Positions 1 through 8,653 of a DNA stretch of 64,000 bases are shown here, one piece after another; position 1 is the first letter of the stretch, and every line of letters starts with the position of its first letter. The notes beneath the pieces are model-generated. The model searched no databases. It saw only the letters and a list, made by a program, of their open reading frames with translations, and had not been told where the DNA came from. The stretch is from contig NZ_BLAV01000001.1 of the NCBI RefSeq assembly GCF_009617875.1, positions 2,294,001 through 2,358,000 of the forward strand, written 5' to 3'. The DNA comes from Prolixibacter sp. NT017. GTDB lineage: Bacteria > Bacteroidota > Bacteroidia > Bacteroidales > Prolixibacteraceae. Both the position numbers and the translations under genes were made by a program.

Positions 1-964
1 TCTTAATCATTTCTATGGCTTCATTCATTCTTGAGAACGGCATAACATCGACTACGCTTTCGATATTGTTATTTTCTGAAAAGGCTAACATATCCATCGT
101 TTCTTTGCGACTGCCGATATAACTTCCGTAAACAGTGCGTTGGGCGTAATCGTATAATAAACCCGCATTAATTGAAAGTCTATTTGGAGGTTGGGAAACC
201 AGACACATTTTTCCTGTTGGTTTGAGCATCCTCAAATAGGTATCCGGATTAAAATCAACGTTTAATGTTGAGAGGATGAAGTCAAAACTTTTATCATAAT
301 CTGATAAACTTCCTTTGTTCGAACTATCGATATATTCCGCTCCGAGCCGGTTTATCATCTCTTTTTTTCCGGGAGAGTGGGAAAATGCTGAAACGGTATG
401 TCCCATTTTATAAAGAAACTGAATTGCCAGATGACCGAGTCCGCCAACTCCCAGAACAGCAACTTTTGATTTGTCTGATAATTTAGCTTTGGCAATTCCC
501 GAGTAGACTGTCAGCCCTGAAGACATCAAGGGGACGGATTTTGCCGAAACAAGTTTTGACGGAAGTTTAAACGCAAACCGGCTGTCAACAATAATATGCT
601 CAGCTAAGCCACCGTAGCAATCCACTGCTATTACTTTCTGCTTCGAACAAAATTGCTCGTTTCCTTGTCTACAGAATTCACATTCAAAGCAGGCCGCTTG
701 CTGATAACCAATGCCAACCCGGTCGCCATTTTTTAAACCTGTTACTTCCTCACCGGTCTCTTCAATTGCACCAATAATTTCGTGCCCCGGAACCAAAGGA
801 AATTTGGTATCACCCCAGTCATCGTTTATGGATTGAATATCACCTCTTGCCATACCGCAATACGTGATTCGAACCAGAACTTCATATTTACCAACTGTCT
901 TTTCATAGTAAAAGGGTTCTGCCTTTCCGTTCTTCTTTCTTATAGCGTAAGCTTTAATTTTCAT
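1..964 (-). CDS. Zinc-type NAD(P)-dependent alcohol dehydrogenase, 3' end beyond window
   Basis: Medium-chain alcohol/aldehyde reductase of the cinnamyl-alcohol-dehydrogenase/YahK type, interconverting an alcohol and an aldehyde with NAD(P)H in the cytoplasm. Reading from the ATG at 964 gives MKIKAYAIRKKNGKAEPFYY, a GHE zinc-site motif, the structural zinc signature C-x2-C-x2-C-x7-C (ACFECEFC...FC) and a Rossmann motif VLGVGGLGHLAIQF. Oddities: the usual CGVCH around the first catalytic zinc ligand reads CGMARGD, and the usual third-ligand Cys (LLCAG) is Ser (LMSSG). Only the first Cys and the His of the canonical catalytic site remain. This may be a divergent subfamily rather than a dead enzyme. 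The C-terminus lies beyond position 1. The nearest upstream gene is almost 0.9 kb away, so it is probably transcribed alone. Confidence 0.85.
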   Translation of the reverse strand, partial: MKIKAYAIRKKNGKAEPFYYEKTVGKYEVLVRITYCGMARGDIQSINDDWGDTKFPLVPGHEIIGAIEETGEEVTGLKNGDRVGIGYQQAACFECEFCRQGNEQFCSKQKVIAVDCYGGLAEHIIVDSRFAFKLPSKLVSAKSVPLMSSGLTVYSGIAKAKLSDKSKVAVLGVGGLGHLAIQFLYKMGHTVSAFSHSPGKKEMINRLGAEYIDSSNKGSLSDYDKSFDFILSTLNVDFNPDTYLRMLKPTGKMCLVSQPPNRLSINAGLLYDYAQRTVYGSYIGSRKETMDMLAFSENNNIESVVDVMPFSRMNEAIEMIK

Positions 965-1550
965 AGTAACTCAATATCCTTAGCTACGAGCAATATTGCT
1001 TTGTTTGTCTGATGACCTCCCTTATCGATTTTTCTCAGGTGGATTGTGGAAGGAGTCTTTTATGTAGGGTCGAATGACCGAAAGGCACTGTTTCATCATC
1101 ACGGGTATGCAAAGAAAGATCCTAGCCTGCATTGGGAACCTTATGACGGTATCCTTTGGCAACATCAGGCTCTCATAACCTTCGACAGCCAATTCTCGCC
1201 GCCCTCAAACGGGCACTAAGTATGCAAATCCCGGTATAGTTGGGCAATGAATATGCAGCCCCGCCAGCACCAAATTAAATTCTAACTATCAACATTTACA
1301 CACAACAAAAACACCTCATCCGCACCGTTTACGAACAATATACGTTTGTTCATATCGGAAGTTACATATCGTTTCATTATTGGGTCTTATTGATTCCTGT
1401 TAGTTCACAATAATGCCAACGTGGTTATAACCGTAGTGCTTTTATTTTTCTTTTGTCGTGATTGAATGATGTTCGCAGGGAGCTTCTGTTGGAAGAAAAT
1501 ATGTCTATCTCTTGCGGAAGGCATATTGCGTGATTCAATGCTATAGGGTC
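965..1550. other. Gene-free stretch
   Basis: About 590 bases with no convincing reading frame on either strand. A small GC dyad (GCCC/GGGC, 1201-1214) is the only local structure seen. No recognisable repeat, RNA or transposon end. The stretch borders a gene remnant on its right and may be eroded coding sequence. Confidence 0.5.
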
Positions 1551-1675
1551 TTATTTTATAAATTCATTGATCGCTGTGAGCAGTTCATTGTATTTTTCTT
1601 CAATGACAAGATGTCCGCTATCAGGAATTGTTTTAAACATACTATGTTTGATTAGTCTATTAAGCTTTTGCACAG
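1551..1675 (-). pseudogene. 3' remnant of an alpha/beta hydrolase gene
   Basis: Read on the minus strand, about 40 codons ending in TAA at 1551 encode FKTIPDSGHLVIEEKYNELL and then TAINEFIK. This closely parallels the C-terminus of the intact hydrolase at 2731-3555 (LKTIAESGHLVIEEKYEDLI, TEIIKFID), including the catalytic His in SGH. Upstream of about 1675 the similarity stops abruptly and no start codon or nucleophile region is present. It is the surviving tail of a second, diverged copy, left by deletion or by recombination. The two copies differ at many positions, so the duplication is not recent. Confidence 0.75.
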
Positions 1676-1762
1676 TCTGACACTTTTATATTATGGTGTC
1701 TGCAGGAGTGCGAAGTAATTTCCGATCTGGTTAGACCAATTTTTTATAGAGCACTAATCGCT

Positions 1763-1803
1763 CGCTAACGCTAAAACCCGCATGCACTACACCATTGTTA
1801 GCG
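1763..1803. repeat. Perfect 7-bp inverted repeat, attC-like hairpin
   Basis: CGCTAAC at 1763-1769 and GTTAGCG at 1797-1803 are perfect inverted copies separated by 27 bases. They sit directly beyond the 3' end of the hydrolase gene at 1821-2534. The TAAC/GTTA core, the overall size and the place at the 3' end of a free-standing gene resemble an integron attC site. The outer bases do not fit the RYYYAAC/GTTRRRY consensus exactly and no integrase is in the window. It could also be a bidirectional terminator, although there is no T-run. Confidence 0.4.
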
Positions 1804-1820
1804 GTTTGTTGTATTCTATT

Positions 1821-2534
1821 TCAAGGATTTCTAATACTTCTATTCTCACCTTCATCGTCCAATTTGCATAAAATATCTGTTAATCTGTCAGGACGCTCCT
1901 TCATCACATTATGGCTACAATTAATTGTCTCGACATGCCAATCTGGAGAATCTTTCAGAGATTCGTACTGTTTTGTAAAAGGTGTACCTTCCCACCCACT
2001 GAGATAAATAAATGTACGATTAATAATTCGTTCGTAATTCCCATTCAAATGTAAACCCTGCATGAATGTTGCCAAGGGATGTGGTCTTCTTCGATTATCT
2101 ACGCCCGGTCGATCTGCAACAGTGAAGCCATCATTGGCCGCTCCAGTTATAAAACTTTGTCGGTATACTTCACTCGTAAGACTCCAGCAAGAATCTCCAT
2201 TTTTAGGGACATACGCGTCAATATAAACAAGCGCATATATCCTTTCAGGAATTCTATCTGCGACCCCGGTAATAACCATTCCTGCATAGCTATGCCCGCA
2301 TAATATTACATTACTGATATTCTCTTTTAATAAAAAGTCGGCTACGAATTGAATATGTGTAGTTAGATTAATAATCCTATTTTGTTCAATCGGTTCCAAT
2401 TCGAGTCCAGGTAACGTCAACGAATAGCATTTCTTTTTTAACTCTCTTAATCTTTCAGTAATTGGATCAAATGCCCATCCACCATGCCATCCGCCAGGAA
2501 TAAATACATATGTTTTTTCATCATTTGTAGGCAT
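1821..2534 (-). CDS. Alpha/beta hydrolase, methylesterase/hydroxynitrile-lyase-like
   Basis: 237-residue cytosolic alpha/beta hydrolase. The start MPTNDEKTYVFIPGGWHGGW gives the oxyanion strand and loop (IPGGWHGGW, residues about 11-19). The nucleophile elbow is GHSYAG (Ser near residue 98) and the catalytic His lies in CSHNVMKERPD near the C-terminus. The short lid and the GGWHGGW motif place it near the plant-type methyl-esterase/salicylate-esterase family often annotated EstC. The substrate cannot be told. It stands alone, with about 200 bases to the upstream gene. An attC-like inverted repeat sits just past its stop codon, which may mean it arrived as a cassette. Confidence 0.8.
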   Translation of the reverse strand: MPTNDEKTYVFIPGGWHGGWAFDPITERLRELKKKCYSLTLPGLELEPIEQNRIINLTTHIQFVADFLLKENISNVILCGHSYAGMVITGVADRIPERIYALVYIDAYVPKNGDSCWSLTSEVYRQSFITGAANDGFTVADRPGVDNRRRPHPLATFMQGLHLNGNYERIINRTFIYLSGWEGTPFTKQYESLKDSPDWHVETINCSHNVMKERPDRLTDILCKLDDEGENRSIRNP

Positions 2535-2730
2535 AACGCTTAATTTTTTTAGTCATAATAATGAAATTCTTCATTTCGAAATAGTTTTCGGTATTGACTA
2601 CAATCCAGGCTACAAGGAGTAGCGGTTTGCAGGAGTATTACTTTTCAATCTGAGATGATGCTTGAGCGGATTACCAAACTTAGCGTTGAGCATTCACCCG
2701 AAATCTCTTATAAACCAATGCCATGGAACA

Positions 2731-3555
2731 TTAATCGATAAATTTTATAATTTCTGTGATCAAATCCTCATACTTTTCTTCAATGACAAGATGACCACTT
2801 TCAGCAATTGTCTTTAGCTGACTATTCGGTATTAATCGGCTCAATTCTATGCCCTTTTCCACAGGTATCCATGTATCATTTTCACCCCATAAGATCAGAG
2901 TCGGAATCTTTATGTTCTTGTACTTATTTTGTATTTCATCAGTATATTTTGAATCGGCCTGAGCAATTTGTCTGTAAAATGCAGCTTTTCCTTTTTCGCC
3001 ATGCCAGGGCTCCACAATCCCTTTGATAGTCTCTTTATTCAAATCATTATATGCAGCGGTTTTGATGTAAGTCTCAACAATAACCTCGTGAATATAGTCA
3101 GGCATCCCGGCAAAAGCCTGCTCGTACTTATTTACATGCTTAAAAAAAGGAGAACCCCACGGAGAAATCGCGACAGGGTCTATAACTACTAGTTTTTCGT
3201 AGTGTTTGTTATTTATTAAATGAGCTCTCAATGCTGTAGTCCCTCCAAAATCATGTCCAATTACGATAGGGCTCTCGAGCTTCCAAAAATCAATTAATTT
3301 AGTCAAAACTTCGTTCTGTATACCTAAGGAAACATCACCATTTGACTTGTCTGACTGTCCATAACCCAACAAATCAAAATAATAAACTTGATATTTTTCT
3401 GCTAATCCTTTAATCAAATGTCTCAAATTGAAGGATGACCATGGGGTGCCATGAACAAAGATGATTGGATTCCCTTTTCCCTTTACTCCCCACCGGACTT
3501 CTCTTCCTTCAAAATCAAAACTGTTTTCTAAAATCCAATTCATCATGTCTCTCAT
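2731..3555 (-). CDS. Alpha/beta hydrolase, haloalkane dehalogenase/epoxide hydrolase-like
   Basis: 274 residues. FVHGTPWSS provides the HGxP oxyanion motif (about residues 34-42). The nucleophile elbow is GHDFGG, so the nucleophile is Asp, as in haloalkane dehalogenases and epoxide hydrolases rather than Ser esterases. WGENDTWIP supplies the acid and SGHLVIEE the catalytic His. A helical cap lies between (about residues 130-210). The reaction is probably hydrolysis through an alkyl-enzyme ester; the substrate is unknown. There is no signal peptide. A diverged tail of the same gene persists at 1551-1675, so a paralogue once stood nearby. The start at 3555 has a second Met four codons in (MNWILENSF), which is equally possible. 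Confidence 0.8.
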   Translation of the reverse strand: MRDMMNWILENSFDFEGREVRWGVKGKGNPIIFVHGTPWSSFNLRHLIKGLAEKYQVYYFDLLGYGQSDKSNGDVSLGIQNEVLTKLIDFWKLESPIVIGHDFGGTTALRAHLINNKHYEKLVVIDPVAISPWGSPFFKHVNKYEQAFAGMPDYIHEVIVETYIKTAAYNDLNKETIKGIVEPWHGEKGKAAFYRQIAQADSKYTDEIQNKYKNIKIPTLILWGENDTWIPVEKGIELSRLIPNSQLKTIAESGHLVIEEKYEDLITEIIKFID

Positions 3556-3741
3556 AATTTTCTAATATATAACAGTTCTACTTTAATTACCCATTGCGCA
3601 GATGTAAATGTAATGCGCTTATTCCTTTTAAAGGACTGAAAAGAATTGCTTTTCAGTCTAATCCACTCACAAAACTATGATACGAGTGAAGAGACCTTAC
3701 GCCCAGATTCCTTTGGGGTTCATACTCTTATTCTTTTCTTA

Positions 3742-4119
3742 TTAAATCTCAATTATGTATGAGCTTATTGATTTTACTCTGACACCTTTCGCTCCGCTAA
3801 ATTCATAAAAATCCGAAAAAGCATATGTTTTTCCGTTCTGCATCTTCATAACTCCACTAACAGCACCTTCTTTCCCGTGTGTCAGAATCCGATCGAGGAT
3901 TAGTTCTGACACTTTCTCCGCCTTCATTTTCTCTAATTCCTTCTTAAAAGTTTCTTTTCCTTCAATTATTCTGTCGCCAATCATGTTCCAAACAATCGTG
4001 TCGGTTACACTATCTATTAGAAAATCTTCATTCCCTTTTGCAAAGGCGATATTTATCTCCTTAAGAAACTCTCGTTTCGGAGCATTTCCGCAATCAGCAC
4101 CCACGGTAATTTTTGTCAT
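3742..4119 (-). CDS. NTF2-like (SnoaL-type) small protein
   Basis: 125-residue cytosolic protein of the NTF2/SnoaL cone fold. It has an N-terminal helix (REFLKEINIAFAKGNEDFL), the strand DTIVWNMIGDRIIEGKETF typical of the fold, and a C-terminal strand ending GVRVKSISSYIIEI. Members of this fold act as small isomerases, hydrolases or ligand binders, and no catalytic residues can be assigned by eye. It stands alone between two short gaps. Genes of this sort are common passengers in accessory regions of Bacteroidota. Confidence 0.7.
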   Translation of the reverse strand: MTKITVGADCGNAPKREFLKEINIAFAKGNEDFLIDSVTDTIVWNMIGDRIIEGKETFKKELEKMKAEKVSELILDRILTHGKEGAVSGVMKMQNGKTYAFSDFYEFSGAKGVRVKSISSYIIEI

Positions 4120-4266
4120 CTTTCCAAATCTTTAATTCTTGTTTTGCTTTTCAACCCGCTTCAACAATTAGGGCCTTGCACCATTTCAACGGCATTCGTC
4201 TGCCTTATCGACTCCTTATTTTCCTCGAACTGATGATTTGATGATTCCTGACTCCACAGCTAAACA

Positions 4267-5125
4267 TTAGCCTTTATCACTCACATCTTTGTTTCTTGTA
4301 TGGTCTGAATGAGCTTTCATGATGCGCTTAATCCATTTTACATAGTAGGAAATGCGGGAATTTGAGAAGACCTGCCCCCCAAACACCGGCTACGAATGTG
4401 GAATGGCCCTTAGGCCAGTGTTTCCAGTCTGACAAGCCGGCCAATTTTCACTCTCCGTCTGCCTGAATAAGAACCGGACCACCGCTGTCACCATCGCCCA
4501 ATACGCCCTCAAGCGGCAGAGCCTCGGGGTCGCAGTCGAATCGATAGTCCAAAAACTGGCCGTGTGCCTTCGTAATCCGATTGTAGGCCCGACGTAACTT
4601 CCCCCGATCTGGAGAGTGCGGATATTCACCCACGTTGCCGTTCCCCGTTGCACCCTTGCCAATAATCTCGACAATCTTACCCTCTTCATCCGGAGCCAGG
4701 TATAGTGCTACTGGCTCAACATCCTCAACAGGCTTCGACAGCTCGATGAGAGCAATGTTATGCATCGACTCCATTGCCGACCTGATGACCGGCCAATTCT
4801 CCAGGGTCGGATGCTCTGCTGCTTGATTAGCCTTGTGGTATTCTTCCTTAAAACCTGGATACAAAAAAACATGAGAGACCTCCCTCCATTTCCCATCTAT
4901 CCTTACCATGCTCAGGGAATATCCCTGCGTAGCGTGTGCAGCAGTCACTACCCAGTGCGGTGCGATCAGCGTTCCCTGCCCCTCACCAAGCAAATCGGCC
5001 AGTGCCGGGAATACGCTTTCGGGAATGAGATACCTGGAGTCCGGAACATTCGGGCGAATGACAATAGCGGGGCCCATGGCTGGCACCATACAAAAAATGA
5101 ATGTCGACAAGCGTATATATCTCAA
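4267..5125 (-). pseudogene. Trypsin-like serine protease, broken by a stop and a frameshift
   Basis: The start at 5125 gives a hydrophobic leader (YIRLSTFIFCMVPAMGPA), the catalytic His in VVTAAHAT and the Ser in GDGDSGGPVLI, so this is a secreted chymotrypsin-fold (S1) protease. Three defects are seen. The Asp of the usual NDIAL motif is Asn (MHNIALIEL). A TGA at 4448-4450 stops the frame just after QADGE, yet the same frame continues KLAGLSDWKHWPKG, exactly what should follow Ser in this family, so TGA replaces a Trp TGG. At the six-base G run (minus strand, 4375-4380) the frame must shift by one base to give SNSRISYYVKWIKRIM, the canonical C-terminal helix, ending at TAA 4267. The gene is most likely decayed. 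Sequencing error could explain the shift but hardly all three changes. Confidence 0.8.
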
Positions 5126-5456
5126 AATAGCTTCCTTTCACTTAAATCCGTAAATAACGGCTAACATAAAAATGGTTGTACTAAAGGAACCAGCAAAGAT
5201 TGCTTCCCATGGCGACCTTTCTATGTCGATGACTATTGGTCAATTGTTACTATTACTCAAGTTAAACGGCTTCTATCCCTATTTGTTTCACATCCACCGG
5301 TAGTCGATTTAGCCATCGAAGAATCATCGAGAAATTGGTAAGGCTGTAAAGGATGGAATGAATGTCATCCTGGATTTCGACCGCAACGGTATGATACAAA
5401 CATCGGAAAATGAAATCGAGCTCTGACAATATTCGAAAGTCCAAATACGATATAAT
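5126..5456. other. Gene-free stretch
   Basis: About 330 bases between the broken protease and the reductase at 5457. A 60-codon open frame on the minus strand (5262-5444) has no recognisable family, no clear start context and atypical composition, and is not called. No repeat or hairpin of note was seen. Confidence 0.5.
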
Positions 5457-6536
5457 TTAAGGCCTTACGACCGTTAATCTGAATGCTCCTTTTTCATTTG
5501 CTGCGTGTTCAATCGCTTCATTAATATTGTCCAGATTAAATTCGGATATGGTAAACAGCCCCAGGGAGAGTAAACCCGATTTGACAATAGCAATTAATTG
5601 CTGCGGAGCTTCTCGCGGATACATCCATTGCCCTTTTATTGTGATTGAATTCCGCATTATCCACGGGTAGGACAAATTTAATCCGTCACCACCAAGCATA
5701 CCCACTCCGCCCATCAGAGAAATCCGGCCATATTCCCTGACGGTCATTATTGCTGTCCGAACGGCTTTAGCATCAGCAAAAGGAGGCAGAATATCCAGCA
5801 CACAATCAATTGGATTTGGTGAAGCCTTCTGAATATTTCCGATGTCCAAACTTTCCTCCCCGGTAAGGGTAACTGGTTTTACTCTTTTGCCAAAACGTGT
5901 AACCAATTCATCTAAAACAGCCTGATTTCGTCCGGGCGCTATCACGGCCCCCGCTCCCATGGCCAACGCCAATGTCACAGCAGCACTTCCAAAATAGCCT
6001 GTTGCCCCGCTAATCACAATGGTCTCTCCGGCCTTCAGCCCGATAGATAACAAGCCGCCAAATGGTACAAGGAACGTGTTGATCGCACACCATTCAGAAG
6101 CTTCGTCAGGCGCTATTTCCCCAATTTTAATGGCATTTTCGGTAGGAACCATCATTTCCTCGGCGAATGAACCATTACGATAGTATTGCTGTAACTTCAG
6201 GCCTCCTTCACCCCGCGCACTTAAGCCCTGCAATGTAATATCAGGAGAAATAGCATCGTCCCTGGAACGAACAGTGGGGTCGCATATAACCCAGTCTCCG
6301 GGTTTCAACCTGGTAGAGTCCGGCCCCACAGCCAGTACCTTTCCTACAGCTCCGGCTCCGGGAACCAGTGGCAGGCCTAATAAATACCTGCGTTCTCCGC
6401 TAAAAACTTCTTTTGCGTAATGCGGAACAGGAGCTGCTACGACCTTTACGATGACTTCGCCGGTTCCTGGTTTTGGTGTTTCGCTTTGTTCAACAGAGAG
6501 AGGTGTACCAAATGATTTCAAAATTGCTGCTTTCAT
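5457..6536 (-). CDS. Medium-chain dehydrogenase/reductase (quinone oxidoreductase-like)
   Basis: 359-residue cytosolic MDR-superfamily oxidoreductase using NAD(P)H. The N-terminal GroES-like fold begins MKAAILKSFGTPLSVEQSE. PGAGAVGKVLAVGPD marks the catalytic domain, and the Rossmann nucleotide motif is ISGATGYFGSAAVTLALAMG (residues about 175-195). The cysteine cluster of structural-zinc alcohol dehydrogenases is absent, so a zinc-independent quinone-oxidoreductase-like enzyme is more likely; the substrate is unknown. The Crp-type regulator at 6603-7160 ends 66 bases upstream in the same direction, so the two probably form one unit with the regulator controlling the reductase. Confidence 0.8.
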   Translation of the reverse strand: MKAAILKSFGTPLSVEQSETPKPGTGEVIVKVVAAPVPHYAKEVFSGERRYLLGLPLVPGAGAVGKVLAVGPDSTRLKPGDWVICDPTVRSRDDAISPDITLQGLSARGEGGLKLQQYYRNGSFAEEMMVPTENAIKIGEIAPDEASEWCAINTFLVPFGGLLSIGLKAGETIVISGATGYFGSAAVTLALAMGAGAVIAPGRNQAVLDELVTRFGKRVKPVTLTGEESLDIGNIQKASPNPIDCVLDILPPFADAKAVRTAIMTVREYGRISLMGGVGMLGGDGLNLSYPWIMRNSITIKGQWMYPREAPQQLIAIVKSGLLSLGLFTISEFNLDNINEAIEHAANEKGAFRLTVVRP

Positions 6537-6602
6537 AATTTCAATTGTTTTTATCGAAAGTAGAGAACAGCTGAACCTTCTTACTGAACAAATGTGAAGT
6601 AA

Positions 6603-7160
6603 TCAAACGGACCGTCTGATTCGGCTTAAAGACTGGGGAACGATACCAAGGTAGGAAGCGATATACTGTAGCGGAACCCGGTTCACAATATCGCCGTCTT
6701 GCCGGATGAAACGTTCATATTTTTCCCGGGCATTATGATTTCGCAGGTAATATTGATCCTGAACCTTTTTATGAAGCTCTTTCTGAACGAGTTTGTTAAA
6801 AATTTCCGGCCATCTGGCGATTTTCAATGTATCGTTCTTTTTAATGATGAAAAGCCTGCATGGCGTGAGGGTTTGTATACAGAATTCTGAAGGCCTTCCG
6901 GTATGATAGCTATCCAGGTTGGTAACGAATTGGTTTTCTTTGAAGAAGAACTTCGTTACATCATTCCCCTTCTGATCAAATTCATGCATCCTCATGACGC
7001 CCTCTGCAACAAAGACAATAAAATCTGCAATTTGCCCTTTATCCAATAAAATGCTTCCCTCACTTACGCTCAAAGGGGTAAACAAGGATTGGATGGCATC
7101 TGTTTCATCCGCCGACAACTCAAAGCTCTCTTGTAAGTAATGAATTAAAATCTCTTGCAT
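6603..7160 (-). CDS. Crp/Fnr-family transcriptional regulator
   Basis: 185 residues. The N-terminal two thirds is a cyclic-nucleotide-binding-like beta roll (LFTPLSVSEGSILLDKGQIA, FIVFVAEGVMRMHEFDQKG). The C-terminal winged helix-turn-helix (RVPLQYIASYLGIVPQSLSR, residues about 160-180) shows the typical recognition helix. The residues that contact cAMP in true Crp are not evident, and no Fnr-type N-terminal Cys cluster is present, so the effector is unknown, as for most short Crp-like regulators of Bacteroidota. It lies 66 bases upstream of, and in line with, an MDR oxidoreductase that it plausibly regulates. Confidence 0.85.
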   Translation of the reverse strand: MQEILIHYLQESFELSADETDAIQSLFTPLSVSEGSILLDKGQIADFIVFVAEGVMRMHEFDQKGNDVTKFFFKENQFVTNLDSYHTGRPSEFCIQTLTPCRLFIIKKNDTLKIARWPEIFNKLVQKELHKKVQDQYYLRNHNAREKYERFIRQDGDIVNRVPLQYIASYLGIVPQSLSRIRRSV

Positions 7161-7818
7161 TGATTTAGTGTCCGATTTAGAGTTATTTCAAGATTACTAC
7201 TTCGACTTAATCTTTTCTACCCATTCAACAATGTCCGGTTTTCTAATATAATCTTAATTACATTGTCCAGGCCATCTCTTATGAATTAATCCGATTCTTT
7301 TCGTTTTTCCAACAAAAAGAATTACCTCCGATGTACATCCCTTAGGTTTACGAAGCCGACTTGCCTCCTACCGTGGGCTTCAAAACAGGTATCGCTCTAC
7401 AGGCCTTGGTAGTAAAATCCGCTTTCCTCGAAGTCTCGGGGCGTTGCCGCCATACACTTCGAGGCCAAAAATTATAAGCCGAAATGGTGATGTTTATTGT
7501 TTTTGTCTTTTCCGGCCCACTTCCAGGAATCCCCGCACAAAACCATTCCCGCGCACTCCTGCCCTGTGAAATATGTGATTGATTTCACAGGGGCTGCCCG
7601 GTCTATCCCGGTGTGCATCGGGAACGAGCCCACTCATTTTTCGTCTAACGGCGCTCTCGGGGGCTCAGTTATACCGGGAAGCTTTGTCGGAAGGAAAAAC
7701 CCAACACAGTTTTCAATAAATGCGCGGGCCCTTCTCCTTCCCTGTTCAATCCGGTGCTTATCAGTTTCCGACTATTCCCCCCCTGTTATTTGCTATTTAC
7801 GGATGTTAGCGGTCGGGG
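7161..7818. other. Gene-free stretch with repeat copy and inverted repeat
   Basis: About 660 bases with no supported gene. A perfect 9-bp inverted repeat, CCTCGAAGT (7426-7434) with ACTTCGAGG (7456-7464), is followed by copy A of a dispersed non-coding repeat (7501-7640). A 124-codon open frame across this stretch on the plus strand has no family resemblance and overlaps the repeat, so it is not called. Confidence 0.55.
7501..7640. repeat. Dispersed non-coding repeat, copy A
   Basis: Shares the block CCCGCACAAAACCATTCCCG and a following palindrome with copy C at 17950-18110 (there ending CCTGCACAAAACCATTCCCG), and the first part with copy B at 9548-9613. In this copy the palindrome is perfect: CCTGTGAAAT at 7563-7572 against ATTTCACAGG at 7582-7591 with a 9-base loop. 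No reading frame is conserved between copies. Confidence 0.7.
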
Positions 7819-8610
7819 TTATATTGTTTTTAGCACTCCCGAATCTGCTCTTAGAGTTGCCCCGTTTGTAGCAATTGATAAAGGGCTCGATAAATAGGTG
7901 GCCAAATTTGCTATTTCAGTTGAGTCAATAAACCGTTGTAACAAAATGTGCGAATTTGATTGTTCTAAAATTACATTTTTCATTTGTTCAAGCTCAATAT
8001 TCTGAGCTTCTGCTATCTGTTCAACGACTTCTGCTACCCCATCGGAATAAGTCGGTCCTCCCAAAATCGTATTAACTGTAATTTCTGTTCCTTTCGTCAG
8101 TTTTGAAAGTCCGTTGGCGATAGCTGCCATTGCAGATTTTGTCATTCCGTAATGAATCATATTTTCAGGTACATTCACACCCGATTCACTGCTGATGAAG
8201 ATGATTCGCCCCCATTTTTTACTGAGCATCTGTGGTAGCAGATGTCTCGATAAACGCACACTGCTCATTACGTTTACTTCAAAAACGTTGTACCAGTCTT
8301 CATCCAATATATTTTCAAAATTTCTCACATCAAATATGCCCACGTTGTTTATTAAGATATCGACACCGGTCAGTTCCTGGAGTAATTTCTCAACTTCATT
8401 TTTCTTTGAAAAGTCTGCTGATAGCGCTGAAATACTTGCATTGGGATATTGCTTCTGTAGTTTTTCCCTTGCTTGTTCAGTTTTAGATTCTTGTCGTCCG
8501 TTAATTGTTACGGAAACACCTTCATTTAATAATTGTTGTGCTATCGCAAATCCAATGCCTTGTGTCGAGCCACTAATAAAAGCCCTTTTCCCTTCAAGTT
8601 GTAAATCCAT
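7819..8610 (-). CDS. Short-chain dehydrogenase/reductase (SDR)
   Basis: 263-residue cytosolic NAD(P)-dependent oxidoreductase. The cofactor motif is SGSTQGIGFAIAQQL (residues about 14-28, TGxxxGIG type), followed by the NNVG strand (ILINNVGIFD) and the catalytic Ser with YxxxK (ISSES, then HYGMTKSAM). The Arg in NGRQESK after the second strand suggests a preference for NADP. The substrate is unknown. The TetR repressor gene at 8654-9235 ends 43 bases upstream on the same strand. The pair forms a repressor-enzyme unit, with the SDR probably derepressed by the regulator's ligand. Confidence 0.85.
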   Translation of the reverse strand: MDLQLEGKRAFISGSTQGIGFAIAQQLLNEGVSVTINGRQESKTEQAREKLQKQYPNASISALSADFSKKNEVEKLLQELTGVDILINNVGIFDVRNFENILDEDWYNVFEVNVMSSVRLSRHLLPQMLSKKWGRIIFISSESGVNVPENMIHYGMTKSAMAAIANGLSKLTKGTEITVNTILGGPTYSDGVAEVVEQIAEAQNIELEQMKNVILEQSNSHILLQRFIDSTEIANLATYLSSPLSIATNGATLRADSGVLKTI

Positions 8611-8653
8611 CTCTTCTTTTGTAATGATTGTTAAAAAAATAAATAAAAAAATT

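Noticed and set aside
4390..4689. 99-codon minus-strand frame at the protease 3' end
   Set aside because: It overlaps the protease in another frame and has no family resemblance; it is open because the region is GC-rich.
5262..5444. 60-codon minus-strand frame after the MDR gene
   Set aside because: No family, no neighbouring operon and not long enough to stand out from chance in this base composition.
7563..7591. Crp operator from the TGTGA and TCACA halves in repeat copy A
   Set aside because: The halves are much further apart than the six bases of a Crp site, and the motif recurs inside a dispersed repeat far from promoters.
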